The notes: a model not told the origin generated them from the letters alone. Shown: positions 8,518 through 17,983, counted from the stretch's first letter. The stretch: DNA of 64,000 nucleotides from Streptomonospora litoralis (GCF_004323735.1 NZ_CP036455.1:4459101-4523100), one strand, 5' to 3'. A program made the numbers and translations.

Positions 8518-9419
8518 CGGCTCGCTCCGGTGTCGGCGGGGGTCGGTGCGGTGGCGGCAGCGGCGCGGGCTGCGGCCTGGGCCAGGGCCCGCTCGGTGAG
8601 CACCCGCGCGAGGTGGCGGCGGTAGTCGGCGCCGGCGTGGATGTCGTCCTCGGGCTCGGTCGTGTCGGCGGCCTCTGCGGCGGCCGCGGCCAGGTCCACA
8701 GCCTCGGCGGGGCGCCCGGCCAGGTGGGCGGTCAGGTCGACCACGAGGGGTACGGGCGCCACCGAGATGAGGCAGCAGCGGGCCGTCGTGATGCGCCCGG
8801 CGGCGTCGAGGGCGACCGCGGCCGCCACGCCGCACAGCGCGTAGTCGCCGTGGCGGCGGGCGGTCTCGACGAAGGCGGTCCCGGTGCCGGGGCCCGGACG
8901 CGGAAAGCGCGCCGCCACCGCGATCTCGCCGCCGGCCAGGGCGTTGTCCATCGGCCCGGTCACGAACTCCGCGGCGGGAACCGTGCGGCCGCCCGCGGGC
9001 CCCCGCACCTCGACCTCGCCCTCCAGCAGCGCCAGCACGGCGGGCATCTCGCCAGAGGGGTCCGCATGGGCGATACTGCCGACACTCGTGCCGCGGTTGC
9101 GGATCACCGGGTGGGCCACCAGCCGCAGCCCCTGGCGCAGCAGGGGCACTGCCTCGGCGGCGGCGGTGTGGGCCTCCAGCGCCGAATGCCGCACGAGCGC
9201 GCCGACGCGGACCCCGGCGCCGTCGACCTCGATGCCGCCGAGCCCGGCGACCCGGTTGATGTCGACCAGGACGCCGGGGGCGGCCAGCCGCATGTTCAGC
9301 AGCGGGATGAGGCTCTGCCCGCCGGCCAGGACCTTGCCCTCCTCGCCCGCCTCGGCCAGCAGTGTCACGGCCTCGTCGAGTTCGGTGGGCGCGTGGTAGG
9401 CGAACGGCGGTGGCTTCAC
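8514..9419 (-). CDS. Molybdenum hydroxylase FAD-binding subunit (CoxM/XdhB-like)
   Basis: FAD subunit that passes electrons from the iron-sulfur protein to the final acceptor. The first FAD motif AGGQSLIPLLNMR lies near residue 33, and the second appears as NRGTSVGSIAHADPSGEMP near residue 110; both are hallmarks of CoxM-type flavoproteins. CO dehydrogenase medium C-terminal domain follows. At 301 residues it is slightly long through an Ala-rich tail. The ATG is preceded by AAAGGAGAACC, a strong ribosome site. First cistron of the hydroxylase set; a hairpin separates it from the permease upstream. Confidence 0.93.
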   Translation of the reverse strand: MKPPPFAYHAPTELDEAVTLLAEAGEEGKVLAGGQSLIPLLNMRLAAPGVLVDINRVAGLGGIEVDGAGVRVGALVRHSALEAHTAAAEAVPLLRQGLRLVAHPVIRNRGTSVGSIAHADPSGEMPAVLALLEGEVEVRGPAGGRTVPAAEFVTGPMDNALAGGEIAVAARFPRPGPGTGTAFVETARRHGDYALCGVAAAVALDAAGRITTARCCLISVAPVPLVVDLTAHLAGRPAEAVDLAAAAAEAADTTEPEDDIHAGADYRRHLARVLTERALAQAAARAAAATAPTPADTGASR

Positions 9420-9464
9420 GGTTCTCCTTTCGCATGCGGGCCCGCGAGGGGCCGGGGACGGAGG

Positions 9465-9489
9465 CTCCGCCGGCGCCGGGCCGGCGGAG
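9465..9489 (-). terminator. Intercistronic hairpin between permease and hydroxylase genes
   Basis: Perfect 9-bp stem CTCCGCCGG with a 7-base loop, 10 bases after the permease stop and about 45 bases before the FAD-subunit start. It may terminate partially and so set a permease:enzyme ratio. Confidence 0.5.
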
Positions 9490-9499
9490 TGCGCGCAGG

Positions 9500-10990
9500 T
9501 CAGGTGACCTGTCCTCCCCCTTCACGCCTTTCCTTCCCGGTTTCCGTGCCGACACCGCCGCTCGGCGCAGCGGTGTCGTCGCGGGTGTCGACACCGCTGC
9601 CCAGCACCACGCCGGCGCCGGAGTCGGAGGCGTCGTGCCCGTCCTCGATCCCGTCGGGCGCCGGCGCGGGCCGCATGCTCGCGGGCGCCAGGCGGTAGAG
9701 GACGTGGTAGCCGGCGAGGATGATGATGGTGCCCAGGGCGATGCCCTCCAGGGAGAAGCCCTCGGTGATATGCAGGCTGACCCCGCCGATGCCGGCGATC
9801 AGCCCCGCCGCGAGCGGGACCAGCACGATCGGGTTGCCGAAGTCGACGCGGTTCTCCACCCAGATCTTTGCCCCGAGCAGGCCGATCATGCCGTAGAGCA
9901 CCACGGTGATGCCGCCGAGGACGCCGGCGGGTGTGGCCGCGACCAGTTCGCCGAACTTGGGGCAGAGGCCGAACAGGATCGCCACCAGCGCGGCGACGTA
10001 GTAGGCGGCCGTGGAGTACACGCGGGTGGCGGCCATGACGCCGATGTTCTCGGCGTAGGTCGTGGTGGGCGAGCCGCCGACCGAGCTGGCGAGGGAGGTG
10101 GCCAGGCCGTCGGCGAAGATGGCGCGGCCCATGTAGGGGTTCAGGTCGTCGCCTGTCATCTCCTGGACGGCCTTGACGTGTCCGGCGTTCTCGGCGATCA
10201 GCGCGATCACGGCGGGCAAGGCGACCAGGATCGCCGAGGTCTCGAAAACGGGGGCGTGGAAGTCGGGCAGGCCGATCCACGCGGCGTCGCCCACGGCGCC
10301 GAGGTCGACCCGGGGCGCGGCGCCGCCGCCCTGGCCCTCGGGCAGCGGTGCCGCGCCGAAGGCCTGGTCGAAGACCCAGGACAGCACGAATCCGAAGACC
10401 AGGCCGAGCAGGATGGTGATGCGGCCCAGGAAGCCGCGCAGCAGGACCGTGGCCAGGATGACGAAGGCCATGGTGAGCAGGCCGACCCACTGGTCGAAGG
10501 GCCAGTAGTTCTCCGCGACGACCGGGGCGAGGTTGAACCCGATCAGCATGACGACCGCACCGGTGACCGCGGGCGGGAAGGCCGCGAGGACGGCGCGGGG
10601 GCCGAGCAGGTGGATGGCGACCCCGGATAGCGCCAACACGACGCCTGCGACCAGGATCGCGCCGGTGAGCACCGCCGGGTTCGCCCCCTCCGGGGAGATC
10701 ACCGCGGCCGCGGCGACGAAGGAGGCGCTGGTGCCGAGGTAGCTGGGTACCCGGCCCTGCACGATCAGCAGGAACAGGATTGTGGCCACGCCCGACATCA
10801 TGATCGCCAGGTTGGGATCCAGGCCCATGATGACGGGGAAGACGAACGTGGCGCCGAACATGGCGATGACGTGCTGGGCGCCCAAGCCCGCCGTCCGCCC
10901 CCAGGAGAGGCGCTCTTGGGGGCGGACGACTTCACCGGGGGGAGGGGCGCTGCCGTCGCCGTAGAGTTTCCACCGCAAGCCGAGGTTCAC
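9500..10990 (-). CDS. NCS2 family nucleobase (uracil/xanthine-type) permease
   Basis: Proton-coupled importer of purines or pyrimidines with the roughly 12-14 membrane segments of the NCS2 fold. Recognisable features are QHVIAMFGATFVFP near the N-terminus, the GGSPTTTYAENIG motif typical of UraA/PyrP-like carriers, and a TM10-like stretch. I chose the GTG that begins VNLGLRWKLYGDG because GGAGG sits 5 bases upstream. GTG at 11002 and TTG at 11104 give longer, hydrophilic Arg-rich extensions. The gene reads into the molybdenum hydroxylase genes, linking nucleobase uptake with oxidation. UraA-like versus xanthine specificity cannot be decided by eye. Confidence 0.9.
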   Translation of the reverse strand: MNLGLRWKLYGDGSAPPPGEVVRPQERLSWGRTAGLGAQHVIAMFGATFVFPVIMGLDPNLAIMMSGVATILFLLIVQGRVPSYLGTSASFVAAAAVISPEGANPAVLTGAILVAGVVLALSGVAIHLLGPRAVLAAFPPAVTGAVVMLIGFNLAPVVAENYWPFDQWVGLLTMAFVILATVLLRGFLGRITILLGLVFGFVLSWVFDQAFGAAPLPEGQGGGAAPRVDLGAVGDAAWIGLPDFHAPVFETSAILVALPAVIALIAENAGHVKAVQEMTGDDLNPYMGRAIFADGLATSLASSVGGSPTTTYAENIGVMAATRVYSTAAYYVAALVAILFGLCPKFGELVAATPAGVLGGITVVLYGMIGLLGAKIWVENRVDFGNPIVLVPLAAGLIAGIGGVSLHITEGFSLEGIALGTIIILAGYHVLYRLAPASMRPAPAPDGIEDGHDASDSGAGVVLGSGVDTRDDTAAPSGGVGTETGKERREGGGQVT

Positions 10991-11337
10991 TGGGGCCTCC
11001 ACCGTGACGTGTCCGTAGCGACCGGGGGCTCGGGCGCGCACCCGCCGGGCACGCGCCCGGGTCGGCGGGTCACCGTAAACGTGATCCAATTCACTTCCGG
11101 GCAACCTTAGAAGGCGGGCACGGGCTCGGCACGGGCGATATCTGCCAAAGGAGCGCCGATTCGTTGGCGATCTCCGACCCCGGCCGCATGTGCCCCATCA
11201 GTTCGGCACAACCATGTGACGCCTCCGTCGCCGAGCGGTTGCGCAGCGGTAACCGATCCCCCGCCCCTGCCTGCCCCGACCGCCCAGAGGGCGCCCGCCC
11301 GAGCACTGCCGATCCCCGCAGCACTTTACGCACCCTG

Positions 11338-11366
11338 TTGATCGCACACAGTGGGCACTCTAGAAT
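11338..11366 (+). promoter_or_regulatory. Sigma-70-type promoter of the LPMO gene
   Basis: TTGATC, a 17-bp spacer, then TAGAAT, about 57 bases upstream of the LPMO start codon. This is a near-consensus housekeeping promoter and unusually clear for this genome. Confidence 0.65.
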
Positions 11367-11422
11367 TCGGTTCCAGTGTGATGTGGGAAGAGGCCATCCC
11401 CTATAGCTCCGATCGAGGTGCC

Positions 11423-12154
11423 ATGCCTTTCTTGCCCCACACCCCCGCCACTACGTCTTCCGCCGCCCGCGCCACGGGGCGCCGACTCCTCGTCGTGGGG
11501 GCCGCGGTACCGCTCATGCTCTCCACCGTGTTCGCCGGCAGCGCCTTCGCCCACGGATCCACGATCGACCCGGCCAGCCGCAACTACGGCTGCTGGGAGC
11601 GCTGGGGCGACGACTTCCAGAATCCCGACATGGCCACCGAGGACCCCATGTGCTGGCAGGCCTGGCAGGCCGACTCCACAGCCATGTGGAACTGGAACGG
11701 CCTCTACCGCGAGAACGTCGGCGGCGACCACCAGGCCGCCATCCCCGACGGCCAACTGTGCAGCGCGGGCAACACCGCCGGCGGACGCTACGCGGCGCTG
11801 AACACCCCCGGCGAGTGGAAGACGACAGCGGTCGACAACGACTTCACCGTCACCGTGCACGACCAGGCCCTCCACGGGGCGGACTACTTCCGCGTCTACG
11901 TCACCGAGCAGGGCTTCGACCCCGTCACCGAGGAACTGGGCTGGGGCGACCTGGAATTGCTCGCCGACACCGGGGTGGTCGAGCCCGGCGAGGGCAGGCC
12001 CTCGGACGGGGAGGCCCTCAACGGCGTCTCCATCGACATCGACGTCAGCGCCCCCGGACGCAGCGGCCACCACATCGTCTACATGATCTGGCAGGCCAGC
12101 CACTACGACCAGGTGTTCTACGCCTGCAGCGACGTCTCCTTCCCCGGCAACTGA
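11423..12154 (+). CDS. Secreted AA10 lytic polysaccharide monooxygenase
   Basis: Copper enzyme that oxidatively cleaves chitin or cellulose outside the cell. A signal peptide with GRRLLVVGAAV and a hydrophobic core ends in SAFA|HG, so the mature protein begins with His, the first ligand of the histidine brace. The second brace His is probably in TVHDQALHGADYF. The C-terminal half contains GHHIVYMIWQASHYDQVFYAC, a run split here by common AA10 residues H-V-Y and YxxFYxC. About 193 mature residues, single domain, with no carbohydrate-binding module. The start has GAGGTG at short spacing. Arg-Arg before the core could indicate Tat export. It is unrelated to its catabolic neighbours. Confidence 0.92.
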   Translation: MPFLPHTPATTSSAARATGRRLLVVGAAVPLMLSTVFAGSAFAHGSTIDPASRNYGCWERWGDDFQNPDMATEDPMCWQAWQADSTAMWNWNGLYRENVGGDHQAAIPDGQLCSAGNTAGGRYAALNTPGEWKTTAVDNDFTVTVHDQALHGADYFRVYVTEQGFDPVTEELGWGDLELLADTGVVEPGEGRPSDGEALNGVSIDIDVSAPGRSGHHIVYMIWQASHYDQVFYACSDVSFPGN

Positions 12155-12238
12155 GGCCGAGTACCGCACCCGCCGGCGGTCGGCGCGCGCTCCCCGGGCG
12201 CACCGTCGGCCGTCGGTCCCCGGGGCCGGACGGGCAGC

Positions 12239-13957
12239 TCAGCCGCGCAGGTCGCGCATGCGGACCACGCGCAGCGCCACCATCAGGTTGAGCCGCAGGT
12301 GCGGGTCGGTGCTGAAGGGGCCCAGCATGCGCTCCAGCTTGCCGATGCGGTAGCGCAGGGTGTTGTAGTGGAAGTGCAGCAGGCGCGCGGTCTCGGCGAC
12401 GTTGAGGTTGTTGTCGAGCAGCGTCTCCAGCGTGGCACGCAGGTCGTCGTGCTCCGGCGAACCGGTCCGCGCGAGCTCGCCGAGGGTCTCCTCGGTGAAG
12501 GACCGCAGCTCCGCGGTGTCGGGGATCTGGCTGAGCAGCCGGTAGACGCCCAGTTCGTCGAACTCGGCCACCGAACCCGGCCCGTTCATACGCCGGCCCA
12601 CGCGGGCGGCCTGGCGTGCCTGCTCGTAGGCGCGCGGCAGCTCGGCGGGACCGGCGGCCACCCGGCTGATACCCGTGGCGAAGGACCGTCGGCCACCGCC
12701 CCCGTCGCCGGCCACCTGGGCGATGACCGAACGCACCAGCCGTCCCGGCCCGGCCTCGCCTTCGCCGCCGGCGCCCATCAGCACGACCACCTCCTGGCTG
12801 TAGCCGACGACCGCCGCGCCGGGGTCGCGGTCGCGCACCACCATGCTCCAGGCGCCGGCGAACCGCTCGTGGGCGGGGCGCAGGTCGCCGGCGGTCGGCA
12901 CCTGCGTCGCGGCCTCGCCGTCGAGTTCGGCCACCGCCACGACCAGGGGCCGGTCGATGTCCCAGCCCAGGCTCGCGCAGTGGCGGATCGCGTGCCCGGG
13001 CTCGCCGGCGCGCCCCGCCAGCAGGTCGCGCAGGAAGTCGCCCTGGTACTTGCCCTCGACCGCGGCCACCGCCAGGTCGCGTGTGATGACCAGCGCCGCG
13101 GTGGCCGCGGCGCGCTCCAGCAGGTGCACGTCGGCCGGCTCGGCGCTGCGCCCGCGGGTGATGAGCACGACGCGGCCGTGGTCGAGGCTGCCGGCCAGGA
13201 CGGGCACCTGCACGACCCGCGGGTCCGCGTCGTCCAGCGCGCGCACGCCATGCTTGAAGTTCTCCACCTGGAAGCGGCCGCCGGCCGGGTCGAAGCACCG
13301 CGCATCGGCCAGCACGTCGGCGTCCATGCCGGAGCGGGCCAGCACGCGGCCGTCGGGGGTGGTGACCATGACGCTGCCGTCGAGCAACTCGGGCAGTTTC
13401 CCGGTGATGGCGGCCAGGCCGCCTCCGGCCAGGATCACGTCGACCAGCACCCGGTGCACCTCCTCGGCGCGGGCGAGAATGGCCGCCTGCCGGTCGACGA
13501 TGTCGGTGAGCAGCTGATTGAGGACGTCGTCGAAGGCCACCTCCTCGTCCAGCCGCAGCAGCGGAAGCCCGAGGGAGTCGGCGGTGCGCAGCACCTCGTC
13601 GGGCAGGGTGTCGACGTAGCGGCCCAGTTTGATGGCCACCGCCGCCAGGCCCCGGGCGTCGAGCTCGCGTACCAGGCCGGCCAGGTCCCCGGCGCTGCGC
13701 AGCGGGTAACCCGTGGTCAGCAGCATCTCGTCGGGTTTGACCCAGGGCAGGATGTCGGGGACCTCCATGACGTTGAGTCGGCGGATGACGCGGCCCAGGC
13801 CGCTCGCGCCGGCCAGCACCTCGGTTCCGGACAGGCTCGACAGGCTCAGGGCGTCGGCCACGGAGAGCCCGCGCGCCAACGTGCTCGCCGAATGCACCGG
13901 ATCGGCGCTCGGCAGATCCTGTCCAGAGCCGGCCCCATCGTTGGCAATGTTTTCCAT
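12239..13957 (-). CDS. PucR-family transcriptional regulator
   Basis: Regulator of the purine-catabolism activator family. It has an N-terminal PucR sensor domain (about residues 30-150, with VMEVPDILPWVKPDEMLLTT), a central GGDEF-like region and a C-terminal PucR helix-turn-helix with NLNVAETARLLHFHYNTLR near residue 520. Length 572 is normal. It is transcribed divergently from the DUF2877-FdrA-DUF1116 operon across 78 bases, the classical layout for a regulator and its target. Members respond to purine-degradation intermediates in Bacillus; the effector here is unknown. The ATG is in MENIANDG. Confidence 0.92.
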   Translation of the reverse strand: MENIANDGAGSGQDLPSADPVHSASTLARGLSVADALSLSSLSGTEVLAGASGLGRVIRRLNVMEVPDILPWVKPDEMLLTTGYPLRSAGDLAGLVRELDARGLAAVAIKLGRYVDTLPDEVLRTADSLGLPLLRLDEEVAFDDVLNQLLTDIVDRQAAILARAEEVHRVLVDVILAGGGLAAITGKLPELLDGSVMVTTPDGRVLARSGMDADVLADARCFDPAGGRFQVENFKHGVRALDDADPRVVQVPVLAGSLDHGRVVLITRGRSAEPADVHLLERAAATAALVITRDLAVAAVEGKYQGDFLRDLLAGRAGEPGHAIRHCASLGWDIDRPLVVAVAELDGEAATQVPTAGDLRPAHERFAGAWSMVVRDRDPGAAVVGYSQEVVVLMGAGGEGEAGPGRLVRSVIAQVAGDGGGGRRSFATGISRVAAGPAELPRAYEQARQAARVGRRMNGPGSVAEFDELGVYRLLSQIPDTAELRSFTEETLGELARTGSPEHDDLRATLETLLDNNLNVAETARLLHFHYNTLRYRIGKLERMLGPFSTDPHLRLNLMVALRVVRMRDLRG

Positions 13958-14035
13958 GGGTCGACGATAGCCGTCGGCATAGCGTCAGCTTGCGGGGCCA
14001 CCCGCTCTGCCGCCGGCGCGAAGGGAGGAGGGGCC

Positions 14036-14968
14036 ATGGCAGCTCGGCCGCCGTCCGCCGCCGCACACGGCCGCGACGCGCCCGCGCATTCCGGCGCGCG
14101 AGACGACAGCTGGCCCGCTGCGGCCTCATCCGCGCTTTATGACATTGTGAGCGGCCCATTTCGGCCGTCGCGAATGCTGGGCGTGTCACGTCTGGCGGTC
14201 TACCTTGAAGTCGAGGGCCCGCACGAGGCGACGGTGATCGCTCTCCTGGCACGAGACGCCGTCCGGTTGCCCAACGGGCTGGTCCTCGTCGGCACGCAGA
14301 GCGTGGGGCCGTTCGCCGACGTCGCGGCCGCGACGTCGGTCCGCATCGGTCGATGCTCCGCGGTGTTCGACGGCCCCACCGGCCCGTGTACCGTCCGCGC
14401 GGGCCGGTGGTGGCGGCCGCCCGCGCCGCGCTCCCCCCTGACCCTGCGCGACACCGCCCGCGCCACCGCCGAACTCAGCCGCGCCCTCGGCGCAGCCGCC
14501 GGCGGCCTGCCCTCGTACGCCGCCGCCGCGCCGGAAGGCGACCTGGCCACCCCCTCCCGCGCCGACGACGCCTGCGCCCGGCTCATCGGCCGCGGCCCCG
14601 GCCTCACCCCCAGCGGCGACGACCTGGTCTGCGGTTACCTGCTCGCCGCCCGCCACCTCGGCGGCCCGCAGGCCGCAGCACCCCTGGCCGCCGCCGCCCA
14701 GCGGGCCGGGTCGGCCACCACGGCCCTGTCGGCGGCGCTGATCGGCCACGCCGCAGCGGGGCGGGCCTGCCCGGAGGCCGTCGCCCTGCTCGACGCCCTC
14801 TCGGGCCACGCCCCGGTCGCCCCCGCCCTGGCGACGCTGCGGGGCATCGGCCACACCTCCGGTACCGACCTGGCGCTGGGCCTGCTCGCGGGAGCCCGCG
14901 CGGCCCTGCGCCACCGCGGCGACCGACGCCCACGCACGCAACGTCCACGTACAGGGAGTGCCCCATGA
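14036..14968 (+). CDS. ylbF: DUF2877 protein (YlbF/AllH-like, oxamate carbamoyltransferase component)
   Basis: Homologue of E. coli YlbF (DUF2877), which together with FdrA and YlbE forms oxamate carbamoyltransferase in anaerobic allantoin use. The diagnostic stretch GPGLTPSGDDLVCGYL lies near residue 185, and a second conserved Ser/Thr-Gly stretch near the end reads GIGHTSGTDLALGLL. I chose the ATG preceded by GGGAGGAGGGG. The N-terminal 45 residues are low-complexity and may be non-conserved; an ATG at MLGVSRL is the alternative. The stop overlaps the fdrA start as ATGA. First gene of a three-gene operon facing pucR. Confidence 0.85.
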   Translation: MAARPPSAAAHGRDAPAHSGARDDSWPAAASSALYDIVSGPFRPSRMLGVSRLAVYLEVEGPHEATVIALLARDAVRLPNGLVLVGTQSVGPFADVAAATSVRIGRCSAVFDGPTGPCTVRAGRWWRPPAPRSPLTLRDTARATAELSRALGAAAGGLPSYAAAAPEGDLATPSRADDACARLIGRGPGLTPSGDDLVCGYLLAARHLGGPQAAAPLAAAAQRAGSATTALSAALIGHAAAGRACPEAVALLDALSGHAPVAPALATLRGIGHTSGTDLALGLLAGARAALRHRGDRRPRTQRPRTGSAP

Positions 14969-16458
14969 CCACGGAACCGGTGACCGCGACGCGTGTGGAA
15001 GTGCGCAAGGGCGCATACCGCGACTCGGTGGCCCTGATGCGGGTGACCCGCGAGGTCGCCGCCGTCGAGGGGGTCGAGGCGGCTTTGGTGGCCATGGCCA
15101 CCGAGCTGAACCTGGGCATCCTCGCCGACATGGGCGGTACCGCTCCGGACGGCACCGGTCCCGACGACCTGGTGATCGCGGTGCGTGCGCCCGAGGAGGC
15201 GGCCGCTTCGGCGGCGCTCGCCACCGCCGAGGCGGAACTGGCGGCGATGTCGGCGGGCGGTCACGGGGCCGCGCCCGCCGACGCGCCGCCGCGGACCCTG
15301 CGCACTGCCGCGCGCAGCGCCGAAGCCGAGGGCCGCCCGGCCACCCTGGCGCTGGTGTCGGTGCCGGGCCGCTACGCGGCCGCCGAAGCCTTCGATGCGC
15401 TGGAGGCCGGGCTGGACGTGCTCGTCTTCAGCGACAACGTGCCCGTCGAGCACGAGGTGGCACTGAAGCGCAGGGCAGAGGAGCTGGACCGACTCGTCAT
15501 GGGCCCCGACTGCGGCACCGCGATGGTGGGCGGAGCCGGGTTCGGTTTCGCCAACGCCGTGCGCCCCGGACCGGTGGGCGTCGTCGCGGCCTCGGGCACC
15601 GGCGCGCAGCAGGTGATGTGCCTGCTGGACGCCGCAGGGGCGGGCGTCAGCCACTGCCTGGGCGTCGGCGGGCGCGACCTGTCGGAGGCCGTCGGAGGCG
15701 TCTCGACCCGCAGAGCGCTGCGGATGCTCGACGAGGACCCCGCTACCGAGCGAATCGTGCTGGTCTCCAAGCCGCCCGCGCCGCGGGTCGCCGAGGAGGT
15801 CCGGCGCGAGGCCGAGCGGCTTTCCACGCCCGTGCACACCGTTCTCGTGGGCACCGGAGACTCCGACATCGCCGCGGCGGTCGCCGAGGTCGCCTCGGCC
15901 CTGGGCCGCGACGAGCCGCAGTGGCCGCGCTGGCTGCCGAAGAGCCCCTCTCCGCGGCGCACCGGGGCACTGCGCGGCCTGTTCTGCGGCGGCACGCTCG
16001 CCGGCGAGGCCGCCGCCGTGGCGACGCGCACACTGGGCCCGGTCGCCTCCAACACCGGCGCCGATCCCGTCGTAGCGGACACTCCCGGCCACCTGGTGAT
16101 CGACTTCGGCGACGACGCGTTCACCCTGGACCGGCCCCATCCCATGATCGACCCGGCCGCGCGCGCCGACCGCTTCGCCGCCGAGCTCGCCGACCCCGCC
16201 ACCGGCGCGGTCCTCGCCGATGTCGTCCTCGGCCACGGCGCCCACCCCGACCCGGCCGCCGGCCTGGCCGAGGCGCTGGAGGCCGCCGAAGCGGATCGGC
16301 CGCACGTCGTGATTTCGCTGTGCGGTGCCCTCGGCGACGCCCAGGGACTCGCCGATCAGGCCGAGCGGCTGCGCCGGGCCGGCGCCGAGGTCTACGCGGC
16401 CAACTCCGCCGCCGCCCGCCGCGCCGCGGATCTGGCCGCAGGCGGGGATCCGGCCTGA
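14965..16458 (+). CDS. fdrA: FdrA-family protein (AllF-like, oxamate carbamoyltransferase component)
   Basis: Acyl-CoA-synthetase-like protein of the FdrA family. It has an N-terminal Rossmann CoA-binding-like part (VEVRKGAYRDSVALMRVT; VFSDNVPVEHEVALKRRA) and a succinyl-CoA ligase-like second half with MGPDCGTAM, VAASGTGAQQVMCLLD and a C-terminal flavodoxin-like lobe. In E. coli the FdrA set carries out carbamoyl transfer from oxalurate, yielding oxamate and carbamoyl phosphate. Length 497 is slightly below the E. coli protein. Start ATG follows AGGGAG and overlaps the upstream stop. No carbamate kinase gene is seen downstream, unlike the E. coli locus. Confidence 0.88.
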   Translation: MTTEPVTATRVEVRKGAYRDSVALMRVTREVAAVEGVEAALVAMATELNLGILADMGGTAPDGTGPDDLVIAVRAPEEAAASAALATAEAELAAMSAGGHGAAPADAPPRTLRTAARSAEAEGRPATLALVSVPGRYAAAEAFDALEAGLDVLVFSDNVPVEHEVALKRRAEELDRLVMGPDCGTAMVGGAGFGFANAVRPGPVGVVAASGTGAQQVMCLLDAAGAGVSHCLGVGGRDLSEAVGGVSTRRALRMLDEDPATERIVLVSKPPAPRVAEEVRREAERLSTPVHTVLVGTGDSDIAAAVAEVASALGRDEPQWPRWLPKSPSPRRTGALRGLFCGGTLAGEAAAVATRTLGPVASNTGADPVVADTPGHLVIDFGDDAFTLDRPHPMIDPAARADRFAAELADPATGAVLADVVLGHGAHPDPAAGLAEALEAAEADRPHVVISLCGALGDAQGLADQAERLRRAGAEVYAANSAAARRAADLAAGGDPA

Positions 16459-16552
16459 TGGCGCCGGCTCCGGCGCCGCCCGCCCGCGAAGCTTCCCGAC
16501 CCCGCTGCCGACCGTCCCGCCCCCGGGGCGGACGTCTCGTGAAAGGTGACCG

Positions 16553-17983
16553 ATGAGCCCGTCCGGACTCCTCACCGAGGACCCCGTCGTCGTGGCCGCG
16601 GGCGCGCGGCTGCTCTCCGACGCACTGGCCGACCAGGCCGTGCCCGTCACCGACACCGACTTCCACCCGCCCCTTTCCGGCGCCGACGGCTCCGACAGCG
16701 CCGGCCGCCTGGTGCGGGTGCTGGCCGACCCGCGCCGCGCCGCAGCCAACGCCGAGGCGACCCGGCGGGTGCTGGCCGTGCGCCCCCGACTGGTGGACGT
16801 ACGCCCGGCCGGTGAGGCGCTGGGACTGGAGCCCGGCTCCTTCCTGCACGCCGGCCCGCCGGTCGACTGGGACGGCGCCTCGGGCCCGCTGCGCGGAGCG
16901 CTGATGGGGGCCATGGTCTTCGAGGGCCTCGCCGATACCCCCGAGGACGCCGAGGAGCGGCTGCGCCGCGGCGCGGCCGACCTGGAGCCGTGCCACCACC
17001 GCGGAGCCGTCGGCCCCATGGCCGGAGTCGTCAGCCCCTCGATGTGGGTCTTCGAGCTGGCCGACCCCGATACCGGCCGCCGGTCCTGGTGCTCGCTGAA
17101 CGAGGGCTTGGGCGCGGTGCTGCGCTACGGCGCCTACGGCCCCGACGTCATGGACCGCCTGCGCTGGATGACGCGGGTGCTGGGCCCGCTGCTGCGCGGC
17201 GCGGTACGCGCCCACGGCCCCATCGACATCGGCGCCATCCTCGCCCAGATGCTGCAGATGGGCGACGAAGGGCACAACCGAAACCGCTCCGGAACGCTGA
17301 TGCTGCTCCGCGCCCTGCTGCCCGACCTGCTCTCCGGCGGAGCACCGAGCAGCGACATCGCCGACGTCGCCGACTTCATCGGCGGCAACGACCACTTCTT
17401 CCTGAACCTGGCCATGCCCGCCGGCAAGCTGATGATGGACGCGGCCCGCGGCATCCCCGGTTCCACCGCGGTCGTTGCGATGGCACGCAACGGCACCGAG
17501 TTCGGCATCCAGGTGTCGGGATGCGGCGACCGGTGGTTCACCGCGCCCGCGCTCACGCCCGAGGGGCTGTTCCTGGGCTCGTTCGGCCCCGACGACGCCA
17601 ACCCCGACATCGGCGACTCCACCATCACCGAGACCTGCGGTATCGGCGGGTTCGCGATGGCCGCGGCTCCCGCGATCGTCCGCTTCGTCGGCGGCGACGC
17701 GTCGTTCGCGCTGCGCACGTCACGCAGCATGTACGAGATCACGCTCACCGAGAACCCCGCCTTCCAGCTGCCGATCCTGGACTTCCGGGGCGCGCCCACC
17801 GGCATCGACGTGACACGGGTGGTGCGGACCGGGATCCTGCCGCAGATCAACACCGGCATGGCCGGACGCCTCCCGGGAACCGGGCAGGTCGGCGCGGGCC
17901 TGGTCAATCCGCCCGCCGAATGCTTCACCGCGGCGCTGAGCGCCCTGGCAGAGGAGGCGCCTCCGCTGCCGCAGTCCGTGTAG
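16553..17983 (+). CDS. ylbE: DUF1116 protein (YlbE/AllG-like, oxamate carbamoyltransferase component)
   Basis: DUF1116 family, homologous to E. coli YlbE. Typical stretches are AMVFEGLADTPEDAEERL, then CHHRGAVGPMAGVVSPSMWV near residue 150, MGDEGHNRN near residue 240, and the C-terminal GNDHFFLN and TGVAMARNGTEFG-like region. Length 476 fits the family. The start follows GAAAGGTGACCG. It lies 94 bases behind fdrA in the same direction, completing the FdrA/YlbE/YlbF trio. The known family role is the carbamoyl-transfer complex with FdrA. Whether oxalurate or another ureide is the substrate in this organism is inference. Confidence 0.88.
   Translation: MSPSGLLTEDPVVVAAGARLLSDALADQAVPVTDTDFHPPLSGADGSDSAGRLVRVLADPRRAAANAEATRRVLAVRPRLVDVRPAGEALGLEPGSFLHAGPPVDWDGASGPLRGALMGAMVFEGLADTPEDAEERLRRGAADLEPCHHRGAVGPMAGVVSPSMWVFELADPDTGRRSWCSLNEGLGAVLRYGAYGPDVMDRLRWMTRVLGPLLRGAVRAHGPIDIGAILAQMLQMGDEGHNRNRSGTLMLLRALLPDLLSGGAPSSDIADVADFIGGNDHFFLNLAMPAGKLMMDAARGIPGSTAVVAMARNGTEFGIQVSGCGDRWFTAPALTPEGLFLGSFGPDDANPDIGDSTITETCGIGGFAMAAAPAIVRFVGGDASFALRTSRSMYEITLTENPAFQLPILDFRGAPTGIDVTRVVRTGILPQINTGMAGRLPGTGQVGAGLVNPPAECFTAALSALAEEAPPLPQSV

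Noticed and set aside
4722-9419. Aerobic carbon monoxide dehydrogenase operon
   Set aside because: Large-subunit active-site loop is the form II type without the Cys-Ser-Phe-Arg sequence; neighbours are nucleobase-related.
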